Source of the DNA: Pisolithus tinctorius
Taxonomy: Eukaryota > Basidiomycota > Agaricomycetes > Boletales > Pisolithaceae
NCBI GenBank assembly: GCA_024663395.1
Contig: JANFAH010000024.1
Coordinates: forward strand, 372,001-436,000
Length of the DNA: 64,000 nt
Reading direction: 5' to 3'
Positions within the stretch are counted from its first letter, which is position 1. The number at the start of each line of letters is the position of its first letter. The notes beneath the pieces were generated by a model. The model saw only the letters and a program-made list of their open reading frames with translations, was not told the DNA's origin and did not search any database. Below are positions 44,401 through 53,900 of this stretch, piece by piece. The translations under genes were made by a program, and so were the position numbers.

Positions 44401-44886
44401 TTCCTCGGTAGTGCCGGTCCGAATTCTGGTAGAGCGGAGCTTCGGATAAAGGTACTCCATGTCCTGCGCTTCCTGCTCTTCCGCTATCCTCTCTGCTCTT
44501 GTCCTTGGGGCCAGGTCATGACACTCGCGGGGACAGCGGGATAACTTCACCTGTTTGCTTTCCCAACATACCTCCGGATTGTGCTTCCGCAGCCACGTGT
44601 AGCCGAGTATGAGGGGATGCGTCCCGAGCGTAGTGACCTGAGCCCAGACAGACTCTCGATGTCCTCGATAGTTCATAACAAGGGAGGCGACGTGCGTGAT
44701 ATTTCCGGCCACGTTAGGGGTTCCATCGACATTAAGGACAGCGACAGGTCGACCAAGCTTGATCAGGGGAATGCCATTTTCATCGGCCCATTTTTTGTCC
44801 AGGAAGGTGTCATTGGCCCCGGAGTCTACCAACGCTTTTACATTCCACTTCTTCTCTCGTCCTTCCAACACCACTTCCAACTCCAA
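41446..44886 (-). CDS. pol: Ty3 Pol polyprotein, family V (1146 aa, intact frame)
   Basis: Protease: ALVDSGANDTFLD with D21-S22-G23. RT: QDYRYLNEHTVKNAYPLP, KMDLRWGYN, and the catalytic YIDD at residues 352-355. RNase H: TDAS at 502-505 and WTDHANLQYF. Integrase: HHCC (HHDTPVAGHPG...CHRC), D-D-E core with SVDFMELP, SDCGPQFASAF and HPQTDGQTERLN; the usual Arg after SD is Cys here, a C-to-T type change. A chromodomain near the C-terminus reads YLVHWKGYHDEDRTWEPE. No stop or frameshift occurs inside. The listed start is not an ATG; the frame is open upstream to a TAA at about 44950, so translation probably enters by frameshift from upstream. Confidence 0.95.
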   Translation of the reverse strand: MELEVVLEGREKKWNVKALVDSGANDTFLDKKWADENGIPLIKLGRPVAVLNVDGTPNVAGNITHVASLVMNYRGHRESVWAQVTTLGTHPLILGYTWLRKHNPEVCWESKQVKLSRCPRECHDLAPRTRAERIAEEQEAQDMEYLYPKLRSTRIRTGTTEELVPKEYHQYLKVFSKEESERMPLRKPWDHAIDLKETFTPKRGRLIPLSVEEQKEVSDFLEDQLRKGYIRPSKSPQTSPVFFVPKKDGKKRMVQDYRYLNEHTVKNAYPLPLISQLVDKLKGCKLFTKMDLRWGYNNVRVKEGDEWKAAFVTHKGAYEPLVMYFGLCNSPSTFQNMMNDIFGDMEDVLVVYIDDLMIFTKTDDEKEHDRIVLEVLRRLEENDLFVKPEKCFFKQKWVEFLGMVVGTEGVSMDEGKVKAITDWPVPTKVRSVRAFLGLANFYRRFIKNFAQIARPLNDLTRKDQLWTWGPREQQAFDALKTAFTTAPVLAFPDQDKEFRLETDASDFATGAVLSVKCEDDLWRPVAFYSHSMSPPERNYQVFDKEMLAIIRALETWRHYLEATPYQFEIWTDHANLQYFMKAQNLDRRQARWAQYLSRFNYKLVYRPGSSMAKADALSRREDHEPKGSDNQGVTLLDPSRVAATLVVGEDTDLVTALKSASSVTPQPEGSVLREGLYVCQGKVYVPPAVRVHCLEKHHDTPVAGHPGWKKTLELISRNYVWPGMTASVKDYVSACHRCQMAKSSRVPPAGKLLPNPVPERPWTDISVDFMELPEAQGFDNVMVVVDRFSKEVVFTPTTKEVSSLRTAELFRDHVWTQHGLPSSVISDCGPQFASAFTTELCKMLGVKPKLSTAFHPQTDGQTERLNQDLQQYLRLFVNDRQGSWPSWLKVAQFSYNNKRQESTGRSPFSVTRSYTPRMGVEPFLSKAEAATDHAVDLARVLEDTKKALDKAAERMKVSADASRSDAPSYSVGDMVWLETSRISLSGRPSKKLTERWIGPYKVVSLKPNAVELKLPKTLKIHPVVNVSRVKPYKGPLEGQTVTRPGPVVGHEGDEEFEVDYIADSRLKRNKLEYLVHWKGYHDEDRTWEPESALRSAPGAVRDFHRRNPSAPRKLRGMDSSLFSSLFKPLENFTDTVPTFNRLEVNF

Positions 44887-45130
44887 CTCTGCCTTGGGAT
44901 CTGCTGTTCTTATTTTCGGGGTTTCTTTTGTTTTCTGGATAGGCGTGTTTTATTTTTATCGCAAGAGGAATTAAGCACCGGTAGTTTTACATCCGCGGCC
45001 GCGCCCACTGGGGTCGCCTCTTCAGATGGTACAGTAGTCTCCGAGTTAAATATATCCTGCTCGGTAGAGATATCGTCAATGCCTAAGACAGAAAACTTAT
45101 TATAAACGTAGCCAGTGGAGACCCGATCCT
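44887..45130 (-). other. Gag-pol junction with an intermediate open frame
   Basis: Between the gag stop (45131) and the pol frame, neither of those two frames is open throughout. The third frame is open for about 70 codons, from just at the gag end to a TAA near 44914, including GYVYNKFSVLGIDDISTEQD and TTVPSEEATPVGAAADVK. It is offset by -1 from gag and by -1 again from pol, and the pol end overlaps an A-rich CGAAAATAA. It may bridge gag to pol, or it may be a small separate frame or intron. Confidence 0.45.
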
Positions 45131-46189
45131 CTACTGGCCGAACTCTTTTCCCTGGCTCTTCATTTCATTGATCTGCTTGTCGTAGAAGAAAGCCTGCATT
45201 TCTTCAAACGACATCTGACGGAGGGCGATCTCCTGTGCTTCTTGCGCCACCTCCCGTATATTGGGTCTGGCCGGACCCTTTCCTTTGGCACGGGGACAAT
45301 CACGTTTGTAGTGATTTCCCTGGCAATCGAAGCACTTGATGTGGGAAGGGACGGGACGAGGGGGGAAGCGAGCAGCGCCTATTTCCATGGGGGCACCGCG
45401 ACCGGGTTGGGTGCCGGTAGGAGTGAAACGGGGGGAGTACGGAGGGCGGTTGAAGGAGGAGCGGGGAGTAGGTTCGTCGGGATAGTGATTATACAAAAGT
45501 TTGAAGCGGTCCCTGGCAAGAGCGGCTTCTCGAAAGGCGACGGTCATTTGGAGATAGTTGCCCTGAGTGTATCCCCTCCTTAGGGCCTCCTTCACGATGG
45601 CAGGGTGTACGGCGTTTTCCAGCAAGAAGCCGGCAGTTTCATCAGTGACGCGTCCCTGTACCTTGAGGGACTCGAACTTGGCATAGAACTCTTCATACCG
45701 AGAGTTCCCCTGGCGCATAGTGCGCATCTGTGCTTTGGCCCATTCTACGTCTGTTTGGGGGGCAAAGAATCTGTCGATGTCTTCTATCATCTCGGCCGTG
45801 TCAGGCCATACCCCTGTGACGATAGCAAGCGAGAACTTGGCCTGGGCGAATCTTCCTGCTACGGGACCTGTCATACGAGACCATACCGCCATACACTTAT
45901 CTTGGGCGGTGGGCAAGGCGGTCCTATTCTGTGCGACCCACACCTTCATCTTCACCCACCATTCTGAAAACTTGGCACGATCACCGGCATACTGTCCCGG
46001 GTCGGCCATCACCTCAATCCTCCTTTGGATAACGTCTGCAGGGAGGGCGTTCCATTGATTACGCTGGCCTTCAATGGCCGTGATTGTTCCTTGAGCATCT
46101 CTTAGCTCGTTGCTTAACCGATAGTTTTCGTCTCGAAGAGCGTCGAGGGTGTCGCGGAGCTCGGTAAGCTGGTCCTGGATTCCGTCCAT
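45131..46189 (-). CDS. gag: Ty3 Gag, family V (352 aa)
   Basis: From the ATG at 46189 it begins MDGIQDQLTELRDTLDALRD, a predicted N-terminal coiled coil of about 45 residues. A capsid-like region follows (FSEWWVKMKVWVAQNR, DIDRFFAPQTDVEWAKAQM, FYAKFESL). A zinc knuckle CFDCQGNHYKRDC near residue 290 has CX2CX3HX4C spacing, one residue shorter than the canonical CX2CX4HX4C. The C-terminus is Gln/Glu-rich and helical. The frame is intact. An upstream frame (46475-46071) overlaps its start in another frame. Confidence 0.9.
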   Translation of the reverse strand: MDGIQDQLTELRDTLDALRDENYRLSNELRDAQGTITAIEGQRNQWNALPADVIQRRIEVMADPGQYAGDRAKFSEWWVKMKVWVAQNRTALPTAQDKCMAVWSRMTGPVAGRFAQAKFSLAIVTGVWPDTAEMIEDIDRFFAPQTDVEWAKAQMRTMRQGNSRYEEFYAKFESLKVQGRVTDETAGFLLENAVHPAIVKEALRRGYTQGNYLQMTVAFREAALARDRFKLLYNHYPDEPTPRSSFNRPPYSPRFTPTGTQPGRGAPMEIGAARFPPRPVPSHIKCFDCQGNHYKRDCPRAKGKGPARPNIREVAQEAQEIALRQMSFEEMQAFFYDKQINEMKSQGKEFGQ

Positions 46190-46475
46190 AGCGATCTGGG
46201 CGCTTCAACGTTTGGCGGGGGCGGAGGTTATAACGAGGTTGCTGTGGTTCAGCAGGGAGTGAACAGGGGAAGACGGACTCGACAGAGAAAGGGTAGGAAG
46301 GGGGTGGAGGAAGGGAGTAGAGGTTGTGATCGAAGAGCGGGGTGAGCGAACGACGTTCAGGGATGTACGGGACGAAGAGGTTTGGGTCGGGTTCAGAGGC
46401 TGGGGGACTTGGCGAGTACACCCACGAGCCTTCACGGAAGAAGCGAGGAATGGTGGTGGAGGTGCGAGGGTACAA
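46071..46475 (-). CDS. Proline-rich leader frame overlapping gag start, family V
   Basis: It begins 20 bp inside the internal region with MYPRTSTTIPRFFREGSW and is rich in Pro/Ser up to RYNLRPRQTLKRPDR. It then overlaps gag by 119 nt in another frame and ends at 46071. Many retroelement Gag proteins carry a basic Pro-rich N-terminus with a YNLRPR-like motif, so the first ~95 codons may be the true Gag N-terminus joined to the 46189 frame by a frameshift or splice. Alternatively it is a separate upstream frame affecting Gag translation, or chance. Confidence 0.4.
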   Translation of the reverse strand: MYPRTSTTIPRFFREGSWVYSPSPPASEPDPNLFVPYIPERRSLTPLFDHNLYSLPPPPSYPFSVESVFPCSLPAEPQQPRYNLRPRQTLKRPDRYGRNPGPAYRAPRHPRRSSRRKLSVKQRAKRCSRNNHGH

Positions 46476-46495
46476 CGATGAGAAGCTAGTTCAAG

Positions 46496-46892
46496 TGTGA
46501 CGAGACCTAAACAACAGGGTTTGTTGTAGGCTCGCACCAAGAACCAACAGAAAGAAGAAAGAAAGAAAAGAGGAGATGGCTTAGAAGCAGGTGGCTTTAG
46601 ATCTCGAAGACCCAAATGAACTAGCTTAGAGCTAGTTGGGTGATTGAGTGACGATACTTATACTACAGTACATGAGGCTACGGCAAGGCGTACATGAGGT
46701 CCGTGACATCATAGTGATGTCATGATGATATCATAGTAGAGCGGAACGTACTAGAAGGAGAAAGCACGACAAGGGTGAGGCGAGGTCCAGACCAGAACGC
46801 GGACCGAGACCAAGAGATAAGATAAGATGAAAAGATTAGATAAGAGAAAAAGGAAAAGGGAGGAAAAGAAAGAAAGAGTACGTATCGTAACA
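46496..46892 (-). repeat. 5' LTR of family V element
   Basis: It matches the 3' LTR except at two G/A positions, followed on the minus strand by CTTGAACTAGCTTCTC as the possible primer-binding region; this does not begin TGG, so the primer is uncertain. Confidence 0.93.
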
Positions 46893-46897
46893 CAGTT

Positions 46898-47244
46898 GTT
46901 TTAGTAGAATGAGATTATCCTTCGCAATTCTGTTGGCTGTCTAGCCATTATTGTCTTTTTCTCACTCTTAAATAAAGGTTGAATATACGATGCAGCAGGA
47001 GTGGTCAATTAAAATGGAAATATAAAATGACATCATATGTACTGTGGAGGAGTAAAATGATAGACAGCCTCATTCACCCTGCTGTCCTATCCACCCTTGT
47101 CTTATCTGCCAGAGGCCCAAAGAGATTGATGAGATCGTCACCCAATGGTCATCCATATACCCGAATATGCAGAGCCTCCAGCTTGTGAGCCATCCTGTCC
47201 AGCATCTGCATGGTTTCGTCTTGTTGTATTTGGAAATCATACAT
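46898..47244. other. Flank of family V, no gene recognised
   Basis: It continues the degenerate repeats interrupted by the family V element (TTTTAGTAGAATGAGATTAT resembles the left-side units), then enters the 3' end of the cysteine-cluster gene at about 47245. Confidence 0.4.
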
Positions 47245-48070
47245 TCAGTCCTCATAATATTGGCAGTGGGCCTCAGCATCACGGAGTCGATGTTCCAGAT
47301 CTTCGATTTGCTCTTCGAATGTGTGACATTTGTGACACCTCAGCGATTGGGGCACAGATGGGTGACAGTGTGCTGGGAGTTGCAGCATCTGTGAGTTGGG
47401 CGGGTGCTGCAGTTGTTGATGGGTGGGTGTCTGCTTTGAATACAAGGATTAACCATGATAATTATCATAAATGTGGAGTGATTAAATGTACCTGCTACCA
47501 TAGATTCCTCTACCACCTGTGCAATGGATGGGCCAGCCTCGACAATCAAATCCGCTCATACAGCAGCTGGGATTGGGCAGGAATCCCTGTGTTTGAATGC
47601 AGGAATATGAATCTCTGAATAAATATTGAGTCAACATAGATACATGAAATTGAGAACATACTGAGTGAAGATCCCTCAGGGATCGTCTCTCCCTGGTTGG
47701 AGGGCCCAACCCCAGCATTGATGGCTTTGAAAGCCATCGAAATGTGTCGCTTTTGGGGATGTTCCTTTGGGCTTTGGGATTCTTGGGTCTCCATTGTCAG
47801 GGACAGACTTCGAGCTCACTTTTTTCCCCTGGCTCGCAATGGATTCTGTTGAGTTGGAGCAGCAATTCCGCCTTTGGCATGGCTACATCGAATCTTGTGA
47901 CTGTTGCATGGGAAGCAGGACTTCCCAGGGTTCCTGTCACATCGGACCTTGCATCTGTGGCACGACTCACAGGAATGGGGGTTGGGGGAAGGTGTCCTTC
48001 TGGCAGCTAGGGCAGCGCGACTGTATAGTCCATCCGACAGTGGACAAGGCTTACATTTTGATTGGCCTTG
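47245..48070 (-). pseudogene. Cysteine-cluster/coiled-coil host-type gene, C-terminal part
   Basis: On the minus strand the part just beyond the family VI LTR reads RRTPSPNPHSCESCHRCKV and continues RCDRNPGKSCFPC and NSHKIRCSHAKGG (47960-47850). This is a multi-cysteine cluster with C-x2-C and C-x6-C spacing resembling fungal Zn2Cys6 domains. A GTGAGC donor at about 47830 starts a short intron. The last exon (47445-47245) has CHKCHTFEEQIEDLEHRLRD, a coiled coil, and ends QYYED. The N-terminal part of the same gene appears to be at 58004-58767, separated by the 9.9 kb element. Function unknown; DNA binding is only suggested by the cysteine pattern. Confidence 0.55.
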
Positions 48071-48075
48071 AGCGG

Positions 48076-49237
48076 TGTAGGAAAAGTCCAAGTAGCTGTA
48101 TAACATGAGCTAGATGGCTTAGATAACAACAATAAAGAATGAAGGGAACGAATTGTTCGTCCCAAGGGATTCTGGACTGTCGGGACTAGAAGGAGCGACC
48201 CAGCGCTTTGTAGCGGTAGTGTTTCGTGACGTGTGCGGCGTGGTCCGCGGAGTAGTACTGGCGATGCGAGCGGTGCGAGCGGTATACGTAGTTCGTGCAC
48301 GGCGGAATGCGAGATGTGCGGTGTAGACAAAGTGGAAAAGAAACTCGTGGTGACCTTCCAAGTGCCAAAAGGTATCATTCTGTACCTAAGTACAAGGCTT
48401 TATAGTCCGTGCAAACCCGGAACCTAAGTAAGACAGGGTACAGTAAGGGAAAGCCGTGTGACAGCGCTGTCATAGCCATGTCTCGACCCCGGCTGGACTT
48501 GGCCTCGCACTCACTCAGTCCGGCCTTGGCCTCACCTGTCCTCTTGTCCCCAGTTGGTCTAGCGCGGTAGACACTGCTTTGCAGTGTCTGTCATTTCGGT
48601 TAAGTCCTGTCCCCGGTCCTGTCCCCGGTCCACCTGTCCCGGTCTCTGATACCTTAGTCATACGTTAGTAATCCTTGTCTTACCAATCTTCTTAGCAATC
48701 CTTGCGAGACCGGCATTACCGGTCTCCGTACTATAGCTACTCTAGTATATAAACTCGTAGATACTTGGCCTGTAGACCTCAGTCTGAAATCAACTAAGTT
48801 ATCTCTGATAACCCTGCCTCGGCCTCGGACTCGGACTGAGACCCATGCAAGGGAATAGCGCTGTATCCTCAGTCGCTAAGTCCAAGCAGTCCACCCTTCT
48901 GTACCTTCGTCTTTATCCCTGACTCCGACCCCTCGGCCTCGCGCCCGCTTCGGTCTCCGGTCCGGTCTCAACCCGGACAATCCCCGTACTTGACAAGCGC
49001 GTGCAAACAAGACTGGCCGAACAGAGGCCAAAGGTATAACTACAGGCACTAAAGAAATAGAGACCGTGATAAGAAAAAGAGTCCGAGGAAAAACAACAAC
49101 CGGAGCACAGCAGCCATGGGTATAGCTCCATGCGAGAGGGAGCGAGGGCGTGGGAAGGTAGCGCGTGAACAATGGTGAACGTGAGATGGGAGCGGACGTA
49201 ACAGTAGTCACAGAACGGTTAATGATAGGGGCTTACA
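48076..49237 (-). repeat. 3' LTR of family VI element, with nested family III solo LTR
   Basis: It matches the 5' LTR (57375-58003) when 48468-49000 is removed. The 5' LTR acts as the empty site: GACAGCGTGTGCAAAC there, against GACAGCGC and AGCGCGTGCAAAC flanking the insert here. Confidence 0.9.
48468..48995 (+). repeat. Solo LTR of family III nested in family VI 3' LTR
   Basis: It starts TGTCATAGCC and ends GTACTTGACA, flanked by AGCGC on both sides (48463-48467, 48996-49000). This copy keeps many CpG sites that are TpG or CpA in the other family III LTRs, so it is probably the youngest family III insertion here. Confidence 0.95.
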
Positions 49238-50045
49238 CGTCCAAGGAATGCAGATTCGCGGTGGCAGAGGCTGACGAGGCCTATGAGAAGTGGGTGGCCG
49301 AGGAGATTGCGCGTGCAAGGACCGACGAGGACATGCGGATGGAAGAGGAGGCTTCGCAGGTTGTCGAAGAACAAGGTGCGAGTCTTGTGGTGCCCGTGGT
49401 GACAGAGAAGATGTCGCATGTCGAAGTGGTGTCCCGGCCGGTTCGCAAGGTAAGTGCACATTTGTAACAGTGCAGTAGTGGCTGACACCTGGATCAAAAG
49501 CGGTCGCAGCAAACCATCGCGGAGAGCGAAGACGAGGAGGAGCCCAAGATCGTTGTCCCACCCAGTTTGATCCTCCACAAAGTGCCCTGCGCGCACTGCA
49601 CAGTCAAGAACACCGCGTGCACAGGTCCGGTCGGGCGCACATGCAACAGCTGCGCGCGGATGAAGCAGGGGTGTGAAAAGTCGATGAAGGCTGCGGGAAA
49701 GAAGGCGCAGGCAGGCGCATCCGTCGGTGAGTGGCAACTTTACTTCAGGGGGGTTCCAGCTGACGCCAAGTAGCGCGGTCCTCAAAGGCTGCGAAGGCTG
49801 GCCCCTCCAAGAGGGCCGCAGACAACGACAACAACAACGACGAGGTGGAAGTGGCCGAGAGCCACACACGTGCAAAGGGGAAGGCACCAGTGCACGGTCG
49901 GCTCGATCCCAAGGTCACGGCCGACCTCTCGCAGTCGTTGAGGCTGTTGCGCGTGGAGGCCGCGGAGTCGCATGCTGCCTACCTTCGACTTCAGGTGCGC
50001 GTGGATCAGCTCACTGAGGCATTGGAGAAAATTGGGGTGGAGTAG
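49189..50045 (+). CDS. Antisense cysteine-cluster/coiled-coil gene in family VI element
   Basis: Three exons are proposed: 49189-49449, 49501-49722 and 49788-50045, about 246 aa. Intron 1 has GTAAGT and CAAAAG borders. For intron 2 the frame requires donor GTCGGT at 49723 rather than the better-looking GTGAGT four bases on. Exon 1 starts MGADVTVVTERLMIG inside the LTR and is acidic and helical. Exon 2 has C-x2-C-x6-C-x7-C-x2-C-x6-C (PCAHCTVKNTACTG then RTCNSCARMKQGC), which fits the Zn2Cys6 spacing. Exon 3 is basic then helical (LRLLRVEAAESHAAYLRLQV), a likely coiled coil, ending EKIGVE. It lies opposite gag-pol, as in family I. The start within the LTR may mean a truncated 5' end or an LTR-borne antisense promoter. 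Confidence 0.65.
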
Positions 50046-50925
50046 AAACGTCTGTAGTTAGTTTAGACTCGTTGCATTGCCCAACCTGCATGTCAGCATG
50101 CATCGCACTGAATATACCACCTTTCTTGCTTCTGTGCGAAGTTGCAAACGACTCGAAGTGCTTGAAGATGTTCCACGGGATAGTGCGGCCGCAGCAGGAT
50201 ATGATGTGCGGGGTACCGCCTGACTTGTCTTCTTCGTGCGACTTTCAACTTCTCTCAACAGTGAGTCCTCGTGAAACGATCTTGACGGTAGGATGTGACG
50301 GAGTGGTGGAGAGAGAGCGGAGGGACAGTTTATTGGGTAACTGTGACGGTCTTTGGGTATTAATTGTAAGGAAACAGAGAACGAACTGAAAGGAAAAAAG
50401 ACCAAGGGGCGCACGCTGACTGCACGTTCAAAGAAGAAATGCGCGGGGTGGTTGCAAGTATCCGCGGTATGGAGCGGCCGAAGACGGTATCAGCGAGACT
50501 AGTAAGAGAGATAGGAGAGACATTGTTTTGGCTATATACTTATTCAGTGTTTTGTTATTTTTCTGGGCGGTTTTGGACTTTTTGTAAGCGGTTTTTATGT
50601 TTTTTGAGCGAGGACTAGCTATCAGCAGAATCACCGGACGAAACCTGGGGTGGAACAGAGGTCTCCGGACGAAACCCGGGGTAAAACAGATAAAAGGAAA
50701 CGAACTATGTCTGATATCGGGTGGATCAAGTGGTATGCTGGTCACCCCTGCGGGGGACTTTGAACGCTGACTGTCCCCAGTCAGCATGGGAGAAGGAGCG
50801 AGTGTAGTAGAAGAAGCCGCGGGGAGGTGGGCGAGGCCGCGGAAAGAGGTATGGGTATTGTGGGAGAAGAGGGCACGGGGGAATAGCGTGATGGACAAAC
50901 TGTGGATACTGGAAAGGATGGATAG
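50046..50925. other. 3' non-coding region between pol and the antisense gene, family VI
   Basis: Minus-strand frames here (50058-50414, 50428-50898) show no recognisable domain. A CCGGACGAAAC-type word is repeated at 50633 and 50666. A G-rich CCCCTGCGGGGGACT lies at 50746-50760. I call no gene. Confidence 0.35.
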
Positions 50926-53900
50926 TCAGCTGTCCGCAGAAAAAGCCTCCACATCATCATCAGTGGGGTCATCCTCAGCTTCTTCAAGGAAGTGGTCTAG
51001 TTCTTCATCATCTAGCCCGGTAATGCGAGTCACAGTTGTGCGGGTTCGAGACCGCGGGTGGTAGGGAAGTAAGCGGAATGCAGCAAAGCAGAGTTTGGAG
51101 ATGGAGCCATCCAACTCAGCCAGCAGGTACGAACCCCCAGTGGTCCGACGAAGGACAACCATGGGACCAGTGTACCACGGCTTTGTCTTCCGGTTCAGCT
51201 CTTTCTCTATGCGGGAGTTGTGAACGAGCACGAGGGTGCCGGGAGCGAAGTTATGGCCTTTAATGCGATGCCGAAAGGCAGTTTCGAACTGTTGGATAGA
51301 CTGGAAGCATGCACGGAGGACATTGCCGCGGACCTGATCTAAATCATCCTGATGCTTCTGTAGCTGGCGCGCACGCCAAGCAATCAGTTCTGTGGTAGTC
51401 AGTGGTGTTGCATCATCGCGGGATAGGGGTAAGAGGAAGGTAGCCTCAGCAAGATCAAATGGAAACAGCGGCTCGACACCATGCACCATGAAGTAAGGGG
51501 ATAAACCCATAGACTTCAGAATGGTCACCCGCTCGGCCCAGAAGACGGAGTGCGCAACGGTGTGCCAGCGGCGATCATCGTTCTCGCAGCTCTTCATGAT
51601 AGCCTCGCGAACATCATAGTGGCGGCGCTCTACAATGCCATTAGCCTGAGAGTTGTAAGGAGAGATACAGATGTGACGGATATGATATTGCACGGCTAGG
51701 GCATCTAAGGCTTGGACGAACGCAGGACCATTGTCAGTGACAATCTCGGTGAGTGGGCCCCAGCGACATAGGATATCCTTGAAGATGAAGGATGTGAGTG
51801 TGGTACTATTTTCCGTGTGCAACATGCGCCATTCGGGATATGAGGTGAGTGCGCAACGAGCCTGTACTATGTAGCGGTAGCTGCTGGCTTTGGGCATCAG
51901 CATCGTGTCAATGTGAGCTTTATGAAATAGGCCCCCTATCATGGGTACAGTGGGGGGTATATGAAGCTTCTGCGTCTGGCGGATCTGGCATTCGTGGCAA
52001 GTGCGGACATACCACTTCACATCTGCGACAAGCAGAGGCCACCAAAAGCGGAGGAGAAGGCGTGTGCGGACCGTGAAGACACCTTTGTGCCCGAGGTTGT
52101 CATGCGCTTCTTTGATGAGACGATACCGCTTGGATTCATTGACGACTAGCTGGTGCCGTCCGTGCGGTTCCCTACGCCATAAGTTACCATCTAGGAGGAA
52201 GAAGCAGCTGGCCGAATTAAAGAAGGATGAGTACTGCGCATCAGTAAGGTCAGGAGGTCGCTCGCGGGTCGCGAGGAATGCGTGGATCATTTGTATCTTT
52301 GCTTTGCGTGCCTGAGCTTTCGCGGACTGCGGAATAGCAGGGTCGTCTGGGGTATCGGAAGGGTTATTAGCATCAGCAGTCGCAGAGAATGCGAGATAGA
52401 AGGATGCAGGCAGTGGGAGGCTCGCCCGATGGTAAGCGGGTGGTGGTAGGGAATGCTGATCTTGACTGGAAGGTGACATAGGAGGCAGGCAGTCATTGAC
52501 AACCTGCGTAGAGAAAGAATAAAAACAGTCTAGCCAATCCTCATGGTCACCATCCTCGGGCGGGTCGAGCTCTGACCGCGGACGGCAGGACAAGCCATCA
52601 GGGCTGGCATGCCTATCCGCGGGGACGTGGACGAGTTTGAACAAGAAAAGGAGGACACCAGCGATCCAGCGATTGATCGTCGCATTAGGCTGCAGATCTG
52701 GGTTATTTATCATACCCTTAATATACTTCGCATCTACCTCCACAGTGAAGTTAGTGAGGCCGAAGATGTATACGTGTACCGCGCGCAACGTGCGGAAGAG
52801 ACCGTACAACTCAAGCTTAGCCTGAGAGTAGCGGCTTTCCACTTCGTTGAGGGTGATGGATCCGAAGCGACTTGGGTACCGTCTGCTGTCTTCGCCGAGC
52901 TGGTAGAGGATGTAGCCAACTGCGATGACCGATGTGTCAACTGCTAAAATTACTTCGCGACCACACTCATAGTCAATCCTTTGGAGTGCGGGGGACTTTA
53001 CAATTTCGTCCTTGAGTCGTTGCATCGCAGCACGTTGTGGTTCGTCCCATGTGAATGGTACATCTTTCCACGTGAGCACGACTAGTGGCTGCGCAATCTT
53101 GGCAAAATCTTTGATGAAGATGCATAGCACTCCGCAGACACTGAGGAAACCGTGGACCTGTGTCAGGTTGTGGCACTCGGGCCAGTCGCGGATCTTCTGC
53201 ACTTTGCTTTCTTCAGGAATGTGACCTTCAAAGGTGCACTTGTGGCCAACGATCACAGCGGACGGAGCGGCTAGCACGAACTTCTTTGCCAAGACGGTGG
53301 CTCTGACGTTCTGCAAACACTGAAGGATATGGTTAACGACTATACAGTGATTCCAGATAAATTTCCGAATCCCAGGATTCTCCGGGATAGTCTCATAGGA
53401 CCCGTCTGCGCGCTGATAGCGGGTGGTCTCGGATTTTACGGGGACATCATCTATGAAGGGCAGGGTATGATGCGGGATCTCATCCTGGAGAACAAATGCA
53501 GTATCTCCCTGGTATACCTGTACCGCATTCGCATGACCTTGCGGCAGAGTAGTAAGCCGATGTGGGCCGAGGGGGGTACCGAAGGTGGTGAGGTCGCGGG
53601 AATCCACGTGCAGCGCGCACTGGTCATACCCAGAGTAGAGGTCCATCATCGCATACACCGCATATCCAGCAAAGGATTCTGCGAGGTGTTCTACGAAGGG
53701 CGGGACGGATGCATCGCGGATGGTCACTGCATTCAGGGGCTGTAAGTCATGCACAAGACGAAGAGACTTTCCGTCTTTCTTTACTACGCAGAACCAGCAG
53801 GAGTGGTAAGCCGCTGTAGAAGGTTCATACATGCCAGACTTGATGCGATCTTTAATCATGTCTATGACTTGGGCATGTATCGCGTTCAGGATAGGGATAT

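Larger units (their letters stand above)
41038..46892 (-). mobile_element. Ty3/gypsy chromodomain retrotransposon, family V, young and near-intact
   Basis: 397 bp LTRs (41038-41434 and 46496-46892) differ at two positions by eye, both G/A transitions. The target duplication CAGTT is exact (41033-41037, 46893-46897). On the minus strand the order is 5' LTR, leader frame, gag, junction, pol, polypurine tract CTAGGGAGGGGATAG, 3' LTR. The very high LTR identity indicates recent insertion. Confidence 0.95.

Noticed and set aside
43164..45105. Plus-strand frames (up to 174 codons) opposite family V gag-pol
   Set aside because: They are shadows of the intact minus-strand pol and gag, without independent motifs, unlike the antisense genes located outside pol in families I and VI.
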